Assembly: GCA_958435945.1 (NCBI GenBank)
Contig: CAUBIC010000016.1
Span: 1 to 58,456 of the forward strand
Source: an uncultured Collinsella sp.
Lineage (GTDB): Bacteria; Actinomycetota; Coriobacteriia; Coriobacteriales; Coriobacteriaceae
DNA: 58,456 bases
Direction of reading: 5' to 3'
Part shown: positions 42,255 through 51,670 of the stretch, in pieces
How the letters are laid out: each line of letters starts with the position of its first letter
Position numbering within the stretch: position 1 is the first letter of the stretch
Notes under the pieces: generated by a model
What the model was told of the DNA's origin: nothing
The model's database searches: none
What the model saw: the letters and a program-made list of their open reading frames with translations, nothing else
Translations under genes and position numbers: made by a program

Positions 42255-42485
42255 GGGACGCGCCTTCCCCATGGGCGCCGTTCCGGAAAGCGCGTCCCAG
42301 ATTGAGGCCTCAAAGCGGGACACAGTTTCCGCAACGCCACTCAAGCGGAAAGTGCATCCCGGAATCCGACCTCGGAACGGGACGCGGTTTCCCAATGGCC
42401 ATCGAAGCGGAAACTGCATCCCGGAATCCGCCTCCAGAGTGGGACGCGCTTTCCGGTTGAGCCTCGATTGGGAAACTCCGTCCCA
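42255..42485. repeat. Tandem array of four 62-bp palindromic units
   Basis: Units start at 42255, 42317, 42379 and 42441, an exact 62-bp period. Each unit is a 14-bp arm (GGGACGCGNTTTCC type), a 16-bp centre, and an inverted 14-bp arm (GGAAANNGCATCCC type), then an 18-bp spacer. Arms vary (GGGACACAGTTTCC, GGGACGCGGTTTCC). Centres and spacers are only loosely similar. No ORF with coding character runs through it. It fills the space between two terminators of convergent genes. Confidence 0.9.
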
Positions 42486-42493
42486 TTCGCATC

Positions 42494-42532
42494 AAAAAAC
42501 GGGCGGCCTGGATGTTTGTCCGAGCTGCCCGT
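42494..42532 (-). terminator. Terminator of the DUF4430 operon
   Basis: On the minus strand AACGGGCAGCTCGG pairs with the GGCCGCCCGTT arm and is followed by TTTTTTG. It lies 22 bases beyond the stop of the small DUF4430 gene. Confidence 0.85.
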
Positions 42533-42554
42533 TCCGTGCGTTATGTTGAGATCC

Positions 42555-43457
42555 CTAGCCTGTTACGTAATACCAGACGACGTTGTCGCCGTTGGAGAGA
42601 ACGTAGTTGCTGCAGGCCGTCATGGGCGTCGAGCCGTTGACAGAGTACATCCAACCGCTCGTGCCGCCATACTGCTTCTCGGCCAAACCGCCGATCGCGG
42701 CGACATACGTGCCGTACGATGAGCCGTGTGCGTTGACGGAAAGCCCGAGCGCGCATAGGGCGTCGTAGACGGTGGCACCTTCGTTAAAGGTATAGGTGCC
42801 GCCGGCGGACACAGGATTGCCCACGGCGCTCGATGTGACCGCAACCGTCACCGTGACGTAACTGGGCTCCTGCGTGCCGCCCTGGCCGCCCGAGGAGGCG
42901 GTTCCGCCGTTAGAAGCAGAGGCGCCGCCAGACGATTGGCCGCCGCCCGAAGAGGTACCACCAGACGTGTTAGAAGTATCGGCAGTTTCGGTATTCTGAG
43001 CAGCCGATACATCGCCAGACTTCTTGCCACGCTGGTCTTCAGACTTTTTGCCATCCGAGTTTTTATCCGAGCTCTTGTTCGAAGACTCGGAATCGCCCTT
43101 GGCGTCACCCGAGTCCTTGGACTTATCTTTCGCATCGCCCGAAGCCTTGGAGTTCTTAGAGTCAGCTTTGCCAGAAGCAGCAGCCGAGCCAGCTCCCCTG
43201 GCGTCGTTGGCAACGACGCTCTCCCCCGTCACGGCCTGAACGATCCAGTCGATGGACCAGGCACCGCTTGTGGAGGGATGGACAAACCCCAGCGAGACGA
43301 CAATCAGGGCAACGCAAGCAGCCGTAAAAACGCCGACAAGTGCCTTGCGCCGCGGGGCGGACGCCGCCGAAGCGGCGCCCTTTTGCTTTGCATCGTCGAG
43401 CTGGATAAACGAGGAGTCGGGCTGCTGCCCGTTGGTCTCCTTGGGCTTATCGGGCAT
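42555..43457 (-). CDS. Membrane-anchored DUF4430 (transcobalamin-like C-terminal domain) protein
   Basis: A 300-residue protein. A cytoplasmic tail is followed by one membrane helix (residues 39-59, LVGVFTAACVALIVVSLGFV). Next is a long Ser/Lys/Asp/Gly-rich linker (about 80-205), then a single C-terminal DUF4430 domain: YTFNEGATVYDALCALGLSVNAHG, GGTSGWMYSVNGS, LSNGDNVVWYYVTG. The domain is named for similarity to the C-terminal part of transcobalamin. The ATG at 43457 overlaps the end of the giant surface gene by 11 bases, so the two are translationally coupled and share the upstream cobalamin riboswitch. Binding of a corrinoid is inferred, not shown. Confidence 0.85.
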   Translation of the reverse strand: MPDKPKETNGQQPDSSFIQLDDAKQKGAASAASAPRRKALVGVFTAACVALIVVSLGFVHPSTSGAWSIDWIVQAVTGESVVANDARGAGSAAASGKADSKNSKASGDAKDKSKDSGDAKGDSESSNKSSDKNSDGKKSEDQRGKKSGDVSAAQNTETADTSNTSGGTSSGGGQSSGGASASNGGTASSGGQGGTQEPSYVTVTVAVTSSAVGNPVSAGGTYTFNEGATVYDALCALGLSVNAHGSSYGTYVAAIGGLAEKQYGGTSGWMYSVNGSTPMTACSNYVLSNGDNVVWYYVTG

Positions 43458-46400
43458 TACCGTCACCCTTGCCGCGCTTGGTCAGCATGAAGACGGCGAT
43501 GAGCGCGAGGCCGATCACGCCGGCCGCGATGCCGACAATAGCGAGCGGGTTGAGGCCAGACTCCTGCGCGGAAGCCTCAGTGGACTTCTTGGCAGTGGTC
43601 GTGGAAGCGGATGCCTTGTCGGACTTGGAGTCGGACTTCTTGTCGGACTTGCCGTCCTTCTTGTCAGACTTCTTCTCGTCCTTCTTGTCGGACTTGTCGG
43701 AGTCCTTCTTGTCGGACTTGTTGTCCTTGGTCCCGGTCTTGGTCGACACCGTCGTCTTGGTCACCGGCTTCTGACCCGGGGCGACAGCGCCACCCTTCGA
43801 GCCGGAGCCAGTGCCCGCGCCAGCGCCCGTGCCGGTACCAGCACCAGTGCCGGAGCCGCTGCCACCGTTAGAGCCAGAACCGCCATTGCCGTCAGGGTTA
43901 ACGGCGTTCTTGGTCCACTTGGCATACAGCGTCATATCGGCCGTCACCGGCGTGCTGAAGTCATACGCCTCCGTGCAAGCCTCATCGGTGTACCAGCCAC
44001 CGAAGGTGTAGCCCTCACGCGTCGGATCGGCAGGCTTAACCAGCTTGCCGTCGGCCGTAGTCTGGAAATCGACCTTGGAACCATCGCCAGTCTCGAACGA
44101 GACCTTAACGCCACCATTCAGCTTGAACAACGTGCCGGAATCGTTGATGTAGTAGAGGTTGCCCTTGGCGTCGCAGGCAATCGGCGAGTCGCAGTAGTTG
44201 TTGTGTCCCGTTGCGCTAAACGCACCGGTCGCCTGCGCGTCACCCAGCTTGTAGCGATAGACACCGCCGCCCGAGGTGTAGTTCACATAGTCGGAAGTCG
44301 CACCGTAGTTAACCGTGAAGTAGACATACGTGCCATCTGCCTGGGCGCTCACGAGCGGTGCACCCTTGATGCCGCCGATGGGAAGCGCGGAGCCATCAGC
44401 AGACGAAACCAACGTCGTAGCAAAGTCATTATCAAGGTCGACAATCGCCAGCGCAGAGCCACCGGAAACCTCGCCGCCGACAATCAGCTTGTTGCCATAC
44501 AGCGTAGGCATGCAGGCGCATCCCGTAAGACCCAGGTCGACGACGCGCTCTTCGGAAATGCGCGAAGCGGCATCCGCACCACGCGAACTACCGTCAGAAA
44601 TCGCCAAAACGTGCAGCTTGCCATCGCGCGAAATCAGATAAGCATGGCTACCGTCGGCGGAGAGCACACAGGAGGAGTTAACGATAGCCCCAACGGAAAC
44701 GCTTCCAAGCACAGCGCCCGAAGACTTGCCGAGCATCTCAACGGTACCGGCGCTGGTGGGAACCAGAATAAAGCCGTCACCCACGGTAGCACCCGTCCAG
44801 TAATAACCCTCATCGGCGTTGACGTGCTGCCAGGAAACGGCACCGGTCAGGATATTGATGCGCGTCAGATGGCCGTTGTTATACACGCCCTTACCATAGT
44901 CGACATCAACGGTGCCGACATAGAGATAGTTGCCATCGACCGTCAGCTGAGAATTCGACTGAGCAGTTTTGCTCACAGGGTCGGTAACCCAAACCGTCGT
45001 GAGCGTATCGGCCGTCAGAGCCTGGACCGCACCGCCATCGAGCGGGACGATGACCAAGCCGTTCGTATAAATCGGACGCGTCGTGTAGCCAATCGTAGTC
45101 TTAAGGTTCGACTCGGCAAGCACCTTGCCCGACTCTGCGTCGATCTTAAGCAAGCGCTTGTTGACGGCGAGATACACGTTGCCGTTTACGACAATCGGCT
45201 CGCTCGCGTTGGGATACGTGGCGCCCGAGTAGGCCTTCCAATCGAACGTCCAAGAGCTTGCCAGCGCGCCCGTAGGGGTGGACACGTTCTCGACCACCGC
45301 ATTGGAATTGCCGTTCCAGTCGGCTTTCCAATCGGTCGGGCGCGAAGCGCTCGGATCCACGACGATTTCGTCAGGATTGGGCACCGTGTCGCCGGCAGCA
45401 TATGCCCAGACGATCTTGTCGCCCGACTTGAGCGCGTAGTCACCATCGAGCTGAGTCCCGGGGTCCCCGTTTACAAAGAACGACCAGGAGCCCGTCAGCT
45501 TTGTGCCATCAAGCGGGGACACGAGGCTATGGACATTCCAATAGCCGCCATCATTGAGCATCACGGAATCAATGCCCAGGGCATCGAAATAGGCAGCAGA
45601 TGCATCCTTAATCGTCGTGCCCTCAACGAACACCTGCATCGAAGGATCAGTCCAGCGCTGAGCCTTATCGTCCTTCTTGCCGATGATCTCCATCGAAACG
45701 GAGACCTGACCAGGCATGGTGCCGTCGGAGCCATAGACCCAAGCAATCTCGTCGCTTGCCTTAAGCGTATAGGCGCCCGCACCAACATCAACAGGCTTGC
45801 CATTGACAAAGAACTGCCAATATTTCCAGGTGTTTTCGTCAACCTTCTCGCTCGAGAGGGTCACGTTCTTTTCGAACGGCGAGGTCAGCGACTCGAGATA
45901 CCAGCCAAACGAGCTCTCCCCCGTTTTGGCGCCAATGCCAGACTTTTTAAAGATCTGCTCGGAAAGGTCAGCAGCGGTTGTTCCCTCGTCCACGAGAGCT
46001 GTCGTAGGCTGTGCCCACGTCTGCCGGGCGCCCGAAGCATCCTGGCCGATAACGGTGCAGCTTACCGAAAGCTGATCGGCAGGAGCGGGGTCGTTGTACT
46101 TCGAGTAGTACCAGACGACGGAGTCGCCGGCCTTGAGCGTGTAGCCGCCGGCGCCGACCATGGAGGACTTGCCGTTGATGAACAGCTGCCAGTACGCTTC
46201 GGTCGTCGGGTCGTAGGCGAGCGTGCGGCCGGAGTCGAAGGGCGACGTGATCGAATTGAGCGCCCAGCCCCAGGAGCCGTTGGGGTCGTAGTCGGCCTTG
46301 AGGCCGGTCTGCTTGAAGAGCTGCTCGGAGAGGTCGGCCGCGGTCGAGCCCTTCTTCAGCGTAATGCTCTGAGCGGCGGCCCAGGTCTGCTGAGCACCCT

Positions 46401-49400
46401 TGGCGTCGGTGCCGACGACCGAACACGTCGCGGAAACCTGCGTGGAAACCGTGCCCGTGGGATCCTCGTACACCAGCTCGAGCGTGTCGCCATCGCTCGG
46501 GTAGTAGCCCGTGGCATAAGAGTTGGCAGCCTTGCCATTAATATCAAAACGCCAGTACTTATAGCCGGACGCCGTGTTTTCCATCGCGAGCGTCTGGGAC
46601 TTATCGGGGTTCGTAACCGAATAGGGAACGCCGCCGTCCGTGCTATAGCTATAGCCGGCGTCGTCAAGCACCTTGGCAAAGATGTCCCAGGCAGACATTT
46701 TTTGGGTACTCGACCACTCAAACGAGGCCGTCGGCACCCAGTCCACAAGGTCATAGGACTGACCGACATCGTGCTTGCTTACGCCTACAACCCTGACGTT
46801 AACAGAAAGAGACTTTTCGTCGGAAGAATTAACGAGCCAAGCGGTGCTCTTGACATCGTTGTTGCCGGCGTTTGCCACGACATAGGCGTATTTGCCCTCA
46901 GCCGAGGCGGGAAGCGTGATCGCGCCGGTCGTTTCGTCGGCGCCAAACAGCTCGTGGGCATTTGTGCCCTCAGCGTCATCGGCGAGATACCAGCGGTAAT
47001 CGACGAGGGAGCCCTCGGGGAGTGCCGTCTCGTAATCGCCCCAATCGCCCGTTGCCATGTAATTGGCAGTAGGGGTAAGCGTTCCGCCGACCTGTGCAAG
47101 GTTGCCGCTCGAAGCGACATTAACCGATGTCAGGGTATACGCCTTGGCATCTTCGCCCTTGACGATGGCATAACGCGTGGAGGCATAGTCGGTGTTGTAG
47201 CCACCGTCGACGATGCACTTGAGGTACTTGCCGACGTACTTTTGCGAAATTACGAACGACGACCTGTGCGCGTTCTCATCCGTCAGCGTCGTGAACGGAC
47301 CCCGGGCGCTATCGGCAATCTGCCACGTATACGTCAGTTGATCAGATGTAAGCTCGGCACCCTTTGTTCCTGCAGACGTCTTCTCGAATGCAGTAACACC
47401 GATCTTTTCGCCACTCTTGTAGACAAACTTGGCGTCATCGCTCTGATCGCCGACGATCTTTTTGAGATACGTCAGGAACAGCTCGTGCGAGCCTGCGGCC
47501 TTAACGGCCACAGCAGTAGTCGCCTCTACGGTTTTATCGCCCGCAGTGGCCGACACGCTCACCCAGCGCTTGGCGTAGTCATCGGGAATCGTAAAGCTGC
47601 TGTCGGTTTTGCCCTCGACCACATGCCAGTCGGTCTTCGCATCAAGCGCAGAGGAAGACGGGTCGACAGAGGACCAACGCCACGTGTAGGTAACGCCCTC
47701 GGTAACCGGCTCAGACGAGTAATCGACCGCCTTGTAGGCGCACGCCTCAATCGTAGAGCCAGTGTCCTTGGCGCCCTTGCTCGCATTGGTAAATGCAACT
47801 GAATCGAGCGTCGTCGCGCCCTTGGGCAGAATGCGGCCCGCCTTGGTCTCACAGCTATCGGAGCCGGGGATACCCTTCTTGGCCTTAGCGACCACCTTGA
47901 GGTAGCGGTTCGCGCACTCCTTGGTAACCGTGAAGGTATCACCAGTTGCAACCTGCTCGAACGTGCCGTCAGCAGAATCGGCCACCCACCAAGAAAAATC
48001 GACCTTGTCGGAGCCATAGAGGTCAGTCGGCGTGTCGTAGTTAAGGTAGTAGGCGGCAGCCTTAATCGTGTCACCGACGTTAGCGTTGGGGACGTTCTCA
48101 TAATCGTCGCCAAATTCGGCGCCGTTATAGGCGAGAACGATATGGCCTAACGCGATCTGGTCACTCGCGGCAACAGGACCCGGCGTATTGTAGCCAACAG
48201 ACGCGGGCGTCCCGAAAGAGCTGCTCGGACCGTACAGCTCCTGGCCATCGCCGACAACCTTAACGCGAATGTACTTGCCCGCAAGTTGCGAAGCGAGTTC
48301 GTCCGTGATCGTCAGCGACTGGGCGGTCTGGCCCGGAATTGCCTGATAGGCGGAATCCTCGGCATCGCGCACGTCAGACGCAAGCCACTGATAGGTCCAG
48401 CCGGCCTGTGTCGCAATACGCTTATTGGGAACCGCTTCGCCGTCGTAGGCGTTCGCCCAAAGCGTAGTGCCAGGGTTCAGCATCTCGGCCTTAACAGACG
48501 AATACGAGCTCGAATCGTCTGCCGAAGACTGGATGAGGACATAAGACTTTGCATCCAGTGCCGTCTTGGTAGGAACGGGCGCCTTGATGGTGTTCGTCGC
48601 TGTCAGCTTTTGGTTGTTGGCGCCCTTAGTCGGGCCGTAGATGACGTTACCGCTGGCATCGGTAATGCGTACGCGCAGGCACTTGCCGTTAAGCTGAGTG
48701 CGCAGGGCATCGTCCAAAACGATCGATGCGCCCGTCTGACCCTCGACAGGAACAAACGCGGAATTGTCCGCATCGCTCTTGTTGCTGATGTCGGCAGCAA
48801 GCCACTGATAGGTGCAGCCCGAAGCGCTGGCGCGCTTGCTGGACGAAGTCCAAACATTCGCATAGAGCGTAGTATTGCTCTGGATAAAAGCGGTGAAGTT
48901 AGAGCCAGCCCAACGAGAAGGAGACTGGCTCTTTCCGACGCTGACACCATTATTCGAGGAAAACGTAGCAGCGGCACGAGACGCGGCCTTGGCAACACTG
49001 GGCTCGCTGGCCACCGCAGTCGCGTCGCCGGTCTCGGCGGTGGTGTCAGACGCCTCGCTCGCCGGGGTGGCCGAAGCAGGGTCTGACGCAGCGGGGTCGT
49101 CCGATGCATCATCGCTCACGTTGTCAGGCGCGGCCGAACCCGTATCCCCAGTTTCGGAGGAGCCACCTGCAGCCGAATCGTTTGCGTCAGCAGCAGCCGC
49201 GGTAGTATCTGCAGCACCGTCCGTGGCCTGCGCGCCCTCGCTCGGCGTTGTGGCCTGAGCCACGGCCTCGGCAATGCCCTCGGCGCCATCGGCCCAAAGC
49301 TGGGCCGGCGTGGTGCTGAATGCCATCGCGAAGGCCAGGAATGCCACCAGGCCGCGCTTGGCTACGCCGCGCGCGATCGCCCCATGGCGACGCAACGAGG

Positions 49401-49512
49401 CGCGCTTGCGCTCGTCCTCAAACATATCCATTTGTCCCCCATTGTCTGTACTTGAGGCGTTACCATGCGGCTGCCCCACGTCATCGCGCACATTGCGCTC
49501 GAGTACCCCCAT
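43447..49512 (-). CDS. Giant cell-surface protein with DUF4430 modules and beta-propeller
   Basis: A 2021-residue surface protein. An N-terminal signal (hydrophobic GLVAFLAFAMAFSTTPAQ after an extended basic leader) is followed by a Thr/Ala/Asp-rich stretch. Several Ig-like repeats with a W...Y...G.Y pattern come next (about 200-900). Four DUF4430-like modules (about 905-1375) contain pairs such as TAADLSEQLFKQTGL, YWQLFINGK and AGDSVVWYYSK. Then come a PQQ-type beta-propeller (1420-1800), one Listeria-Bacteroides repeat (GYTFGGWYTDEACTEAYDF), a Lys/Ser/Asp linker and a C-terminal helix (LAIVGIAAGVIGLALIAVFML). There is no LPXTG. AAGGAGG is seven bases before the ATG at 49512. A cobalamin riboswitch lies in the leader. 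Confidence 0.88.
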   Translation of the reverse strand: MGVLERNVRDDVGQPHGNASSTDNGGQMDMFEDERKRASLRRHGAIARGVAKRGLVAFLAFAMAFSTTPAQLWADGAEGIAEAVAQATTPSEGAQATDGAADTTAAAADANDSAAGGSSETGDTGSAAPDNVSDDASDDPAASDPASATPASEASDTTAETGDATAVASEPSVAKAASRAAATFSSNNGVSVGKSQSPSRWAGSNFTAFIQSNTTLYANVWTSSSKRASASGCTYQWLAADISNKSDADNSAFVPVEGQTGASIVLDDALRTQLNGKCLRVRITDASGNVIYGPTKGANNQKLTATNTIKAPVPTKTALDAKSYVLIQSSADDSSSYSSVKAEMLNPGTTLWANAYDGEAVPNKRIATQAGWTYQWLASDVRDAEDSAYQAIPGQTAQSLTITDELASQLAGKYIRVKVVGDGQELYGPSSSFGTPASVGYNTPGPVAASDQIALGHIVLAYNGAEFGDDYENVPNANVGDTIKAAAYYLNYDTPTDLYGSDKVDFSWWVADSADGTFEQVATGDTFTVTKECANRYLKVVAKAKKGIPGSDSCETKAGRILPKGATTLDSVAFTNASKGAKDTGSTIEACAYKAVDYSSEPVTEGVTYTWRWSSVDPSSSALDAKTDWHVVEGKTDSSFTIPDDYAKRWVSVSATAGDKTVEATTAVAVKAAGSHELFLTYLKKIVGDQSDDAKFVYKSGEKIGVTAFEKTSAGTKGAELTSDQLTYTWQIADSARGPFTTLTDENAHRSSFVISQKYVGKYLKCIVDGGYNTDYASTRYAIVKGEDAKAYTLTSVNVASSGNLAQVGGTLTPTANYMATGDWGDYETALPEGSLVDYRWYLADDAEGTNAHELFGADETTGAITLPASAEGKYAYVVANAGNNDVKSTAWLVNSSDEKSLSVNVRVVGVSKHDVGQSYDLVDWVPTASFEWSSTQKMSAWDIFAKVLDDAGYSYSTDGGVPYSVTNPDKSQTLAMENTASGYKYWRFDINGKAANSYATGYYPSDGDTLELVYEDPTGTVSTQVSATCSVVGTDAKGAQQTWAAAQSITLKKGSTAADLSEQLFKQTGLKADYDPNGSWGWALNSITSPFDSGRTLAYDPTTEAYWQLFINGKSSMVGAGGYTLKAGDSVVWYYSKYNDPAPADQLSVSCTVIGQDASGARQTWAQPTTALVDEGTTAADLSEQIFKKSGIGAKTGESSFGWYLESLTSPFEKNVTLSSEKVDENTWKYWQFFVNGKPVDVGAGAYTLKASDEIAWVYGSDGTMPGQVSVSMEIIGKKDDKAQRWTDPSMQVFVEGTTIKDASAAYFDALGIDSVMLNDGGYWNVHSLVSPLDGTKLTGSWSFFVNGDPGTQLDGDYALKSGDKIVWAYAAGDTVPNPDEIVVDPSASRPTDWKADWNGNSNAVVENVSTPTGALASSWTFDWKAYSGATYPNASEPIVVNGNVYLAVNKRLLKIDAESGKVLAESNLKTTIGYTTRPIYTNGLVIVPLDGGAVQALTADTLTTVWVTDPVSKTAQSNSQLTVDGNYLYVGTVDVDYGKGVYNNGHLTRINILTGAVSWQHVNADEGYYWTGATVGDGFILVPTSAGTVEMLGKSSGAVLGSVSVGAIVNSSCVLSADGSHAYLISRDGKLHVLAISDGSSRGADAASRISEERVVDLGLTGCACMPTLYGNKLIVGGEVSGGSALAIVDLDNDFATTLVSSADGSALPIGGIKGAPLVSAQADGTYVYFTVNYGATSDYVNYTSGGGVYRYKLGDAQATGAFSATGHNNYCDSPIACDAKGNLYYINDSGTLFKLNGGVKVSFETGDGSKVDFQTTADGKLVKPADPTREGYTFGGWYTDEACTEAYDFSTPVTADMTLYAKWTKNAVNPDGNGGSGSNGGSGSGTGAGTGTGAGAGTGSGSKGGAVAPGQKPVTKTTVSTKTGTKDNKSDKKDSDKSDKKDEKKSDKKDGKSDKKSDSKSDKASASTTTAKKSTEASAQESGLNPLAIVGIAAGVIGLALIAVFMLTKRGKGDGNAR

Positions 49513-49559
49513 CGGGGTCCTCCTTCCCTCCAGAGCCCAACGCGTACCGGCAGCATGCG

Positions 49560-49745
49560 CCGCGGCCGCGCGCAAGATGGGAGGCGATCCGACTTAACCT
49601 TAACGACCCGGGCGCGCCGTCCGATCTGCGACGCGACCATCCCGGACCAAGAGGAATTACGGTTACTGGTACAGCCGGGGACTTGCACCCCGATTCTCCC
49701 AAACGCGCAGGAAAATCGCGCATTCGTGCGTCTCCGCACCACCAT
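49560..49745 (-). promoter_or_regulatory. Cobalamin riboswitch in the leader of the surface operon
   Basis: On the minus strand the conserved blocks appear in order: GGGAGAATCGGGGTGCAAGT, CCCCGGCTGTACCAGTAACC, then GTAA, and about 90 bases later AAGTCGGATCGCCTCCCATC. These match the cobalamin riboswitch core (GGGAA, GGTGAAAATCC, GCTG, CCCGCAACTGTAA and AGCCAGGAGACCTGCC). The terminal CCTCCC block could pair with the GGAGGGAAGGAGG segment before the ATG, suggesting control of translation. Boundaries are approximate. Confidence 0.85.
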
Positions 49746-49756
49746 CTAGGCCATCG

Positions 49757-49785
49757 ATTATTACTGTCAGTATGGTAGCACGCAA
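49757..49785 (-). promoter_or_regulatory. Promoter for the riboswitch-controlled operon
   Basis: On the minus strand TTGCGT (49780-49785) and AATAAT (49757-49762) are separated by 17 bases, directly upstream of the riboswitch. The remaining 49786-49898 holds no gene. Confidence 0.6.
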
Positions 49786-49898
49786 AAGGGCCCCGCACAC
49801 AGGCGAAGCCCAAGGTAAAAGCTATGGTTTGCGATAGATTAGGGCATGGATGGATCGCTGAGCAAAATGATCCGTTTTCCTCCGTCCCCCAGGGGTCA

Positions 49899-51662
49899 TT
49901 ACCGCTTGCCGCCGTGGCTGTTGCGCCAGATCTCGCGGCCCAGCATCAGCGCCAGCACCAGCGCGCTCACGTAGCCCATAAAGCCAATGACCGGGATACC
50001 GAACACAACCGGCTCGATGCGCGCGTAGTACACCACCGACGAGCCGATAAACAGGCCGGCAATCACAATTGCCATCGACATGCGGTCGATAATTCCACCC
50101 AGCTGTCGCAGCGCCTTATCGCTGCTCATGATCTGCGTGTTTACCTTAAGCTGACCGCGCGTGAGCATACGCGACGCCAAGCCCAGATACTCGGCCGCCT
50201 CGAGCGAGCCTTTTGCCGCGCGATAGCTGCTCGCGGCAAGATCGCGCCCCATTTCGCGGACGCGCGCATAGGCGCTCTTCTCGTTTTTGATGTGCGCTTG
50301 GATGATCTGGATCATGTTGACGTTGGGCATGTACTCGGTCAGCAGACCCTCGAGTGTCACCATGCCACGGGCGAACATCGTCACCACGCTCGGCAGCTCA
50401 ACGTCGTTTTTGCGCGCCAGGTTTAGCAGCGAGGTCAAAAACTCGCCGATATCAAGATCCTTAAGATCAAGACCCGCAAAGTCGGCGACGATAAAGTCCA
50501 AGTCGGACAAAAAGGCCGAATGGTCGAGCTCGGCCGAATCGCCGCGCGTCACGGCAAAGCGCATGAGCGAATCCTTGAGCTTGGGCACGTCGCCCTCGGC
50601 CACGGCGAAAATCATGTCCTTGACGATACCGCGGTCGTGGCTCGACATGCGCCCGACCATGCCCAGGTCGATAAAGTAGACAATTCCGTCTTTGAGGATG
50701 ATGTTTCCCGCATGCGGGTCAGCATGGAAAAAGCCATCGTCGAGCACCTGCGTCGAGTAGTCCTCGACGATTGCGGCACCGATCTTTTCCAGGTCATAGC
50801 CCTCGGCCACCAGGCGCTCGGGATCGGCAATGGAGATGCCGTCGATGTAGTCCATGACCACCACGTGCTCGGTGCAAAGATCTAGGTAGGACTTGGGGCA
50901 CGACACGCCATGCACGCTTTTGTGGAAGTCATAGAAATCGTTGAGGTTTTTGGCCTCGGCCAAAAAGTTGGTCTCCTCGCGAAACGAGGTCCACAGCTCT
51001 TCGACCACGCCGTGCAGGTCAACAAACTGATCGGTGTTGACGAACTTGGAAACGATGCGCACCACCGAACGGATGATGTCTATGTCCTGCGCCATGACCT
51101 GCTGCGCGCCGGGGCGTTGCACCTTAACGGCCACGTCCTCGCCCGTCACCAGGCGGGCACGGTGTACCTGCGCGAGCGACGCGCTTCCGAGCGGGTTGGG
51201 GTCGATCGCGTCGAACATCTGCCCCAGGCGCTGGCCGTACTCCTCTTCCAGACAGCGGAGCACTACCTCATACGGCACCGGGTCTACGTCGGAGCGCAGG
51301 CGGCGCAGCTCGTCGCAAAACCGCTGCGGCAAAATCTCGGAGCGGTTAGCCAGAATCTGCCCCATCTTGACGAACATGGGGCCAAGCTCTTCGAGCAGAC
51401 GACGCAGGCGCACCGGCGTGAGGTTATCCCATACGCGGTACTTTTTGATCAGGCGAACGATCTGCCCAATGCGTTCGCGGCGGCCTGCCGGCGTGAGCTG
51501 GTATTCCTCGTCCGGCGCCATCGCGTCGGGCTCTTCGGGAACCATATCGACAGCACGCGGCTTCTTGCGAGCGCCCGAGACGGCGGCATCGACCTCATCG
51601 ACAACCGCCGCCTCGTCACCCAAGGGATCTAGATTGTTGTAATCGGTGGTGGAATCTGCCAT
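49899..51662 (-). CDS. UbiB/AarF (ABC1) family atypical kinase
   Basis: A 587-residue UbiB-like protein. LGPMFVKMGQILANRSEILP is the KxGQ motif in the extended N-lobe. PLGSASLAQVHRA holds the Ala-rich nucleotide loop, VAVKVQRPG the Lys, FFHADPHAGNIIL the catalytic loop, and FIDLGMVGR the metal-binding DFG-equivalent. Two membrane helices follow at the C-terminus (IVIAGLFIGSSVVYYA and VIGFMGYVSALVLALML). The family acts on isoprenoid lipid or quinone metabolism; the target in an anaerobe is open. It starts nine bases after the stop of a phasin-like gene and lacks its own clear Shine-Dalgarno, so it is probably coupled to it. Confidence 0.92.
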   Translation of the reverse strand: MADSTTDYNNLDPLGDEAAVVDEVDAAVSGARKKPRAVDMVPEEPDAMAPDEEYQLTPAGRRERIGQIVRLIKKYRVWDNLTPVRLRRLLEELGPMFVKMGQILANRSEILPQRFCDELRRLRSDVDPVPYEVVLRCLEEEYGQRLGQMFDAIDPNPLGSASLAQVHRARLVTGEDVAVKVQRPGAQQVMAQDIDIIRSVVRIVSKFVNTDQFVDLHGVVEELWTSFREETNFLAEAKNLNDFYDFHKSVHGVSCPKSYLDLCTEHVVVMDYIDGISIADPERLVAEGYDLEKIGAAIVEDYSTQVLDDGFFHADPHAGNIILKDGIVYFIDLGMVGRMSSHDRGIVKDMIFAVAEGDVPKLKDSLMRFAVTRGDSAELDHSAFLSDLDFIVADFAGLDLKDLDIGEFLTSLLNLARKNDVELPSVVTMFARGMVTLEGLLTEYMPNVNMIQIIQAHIKNEKSAYARVREMGRDLAASSYRAAKGSLEAAEYLGLASRMLTRGQLKVNTQIMSSDKALRQLGGIIDRMSMAIVIAGLFIGSSVVYYARIEPVVFGIPVIGFMGYVSALVLALMLGREIWRNSHGGKR

Positions 51663-51670
51663 CTGCGCTG

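Noticed and set aside
42255..42485. A CRISPR array or short coding frames at the 62-bp repeats.
   Set aside because: The repeat arms alternate in orientation at 30/32 bp with loosely similar spacers, there are only four units, no cas genes are nearby, and the frames are stop-limited by-products of the repeat.
43252..47802. A 1516-codon open frame on the plus strand opposite the giant surface protein gene.
   Set aside because: Its composition mirrors the GC-rich antisense of the surface gene, with no recognizable domain, no signal and no Shine-Dalgarno. The minus-strand product has clear domains and a riboswitch leader.
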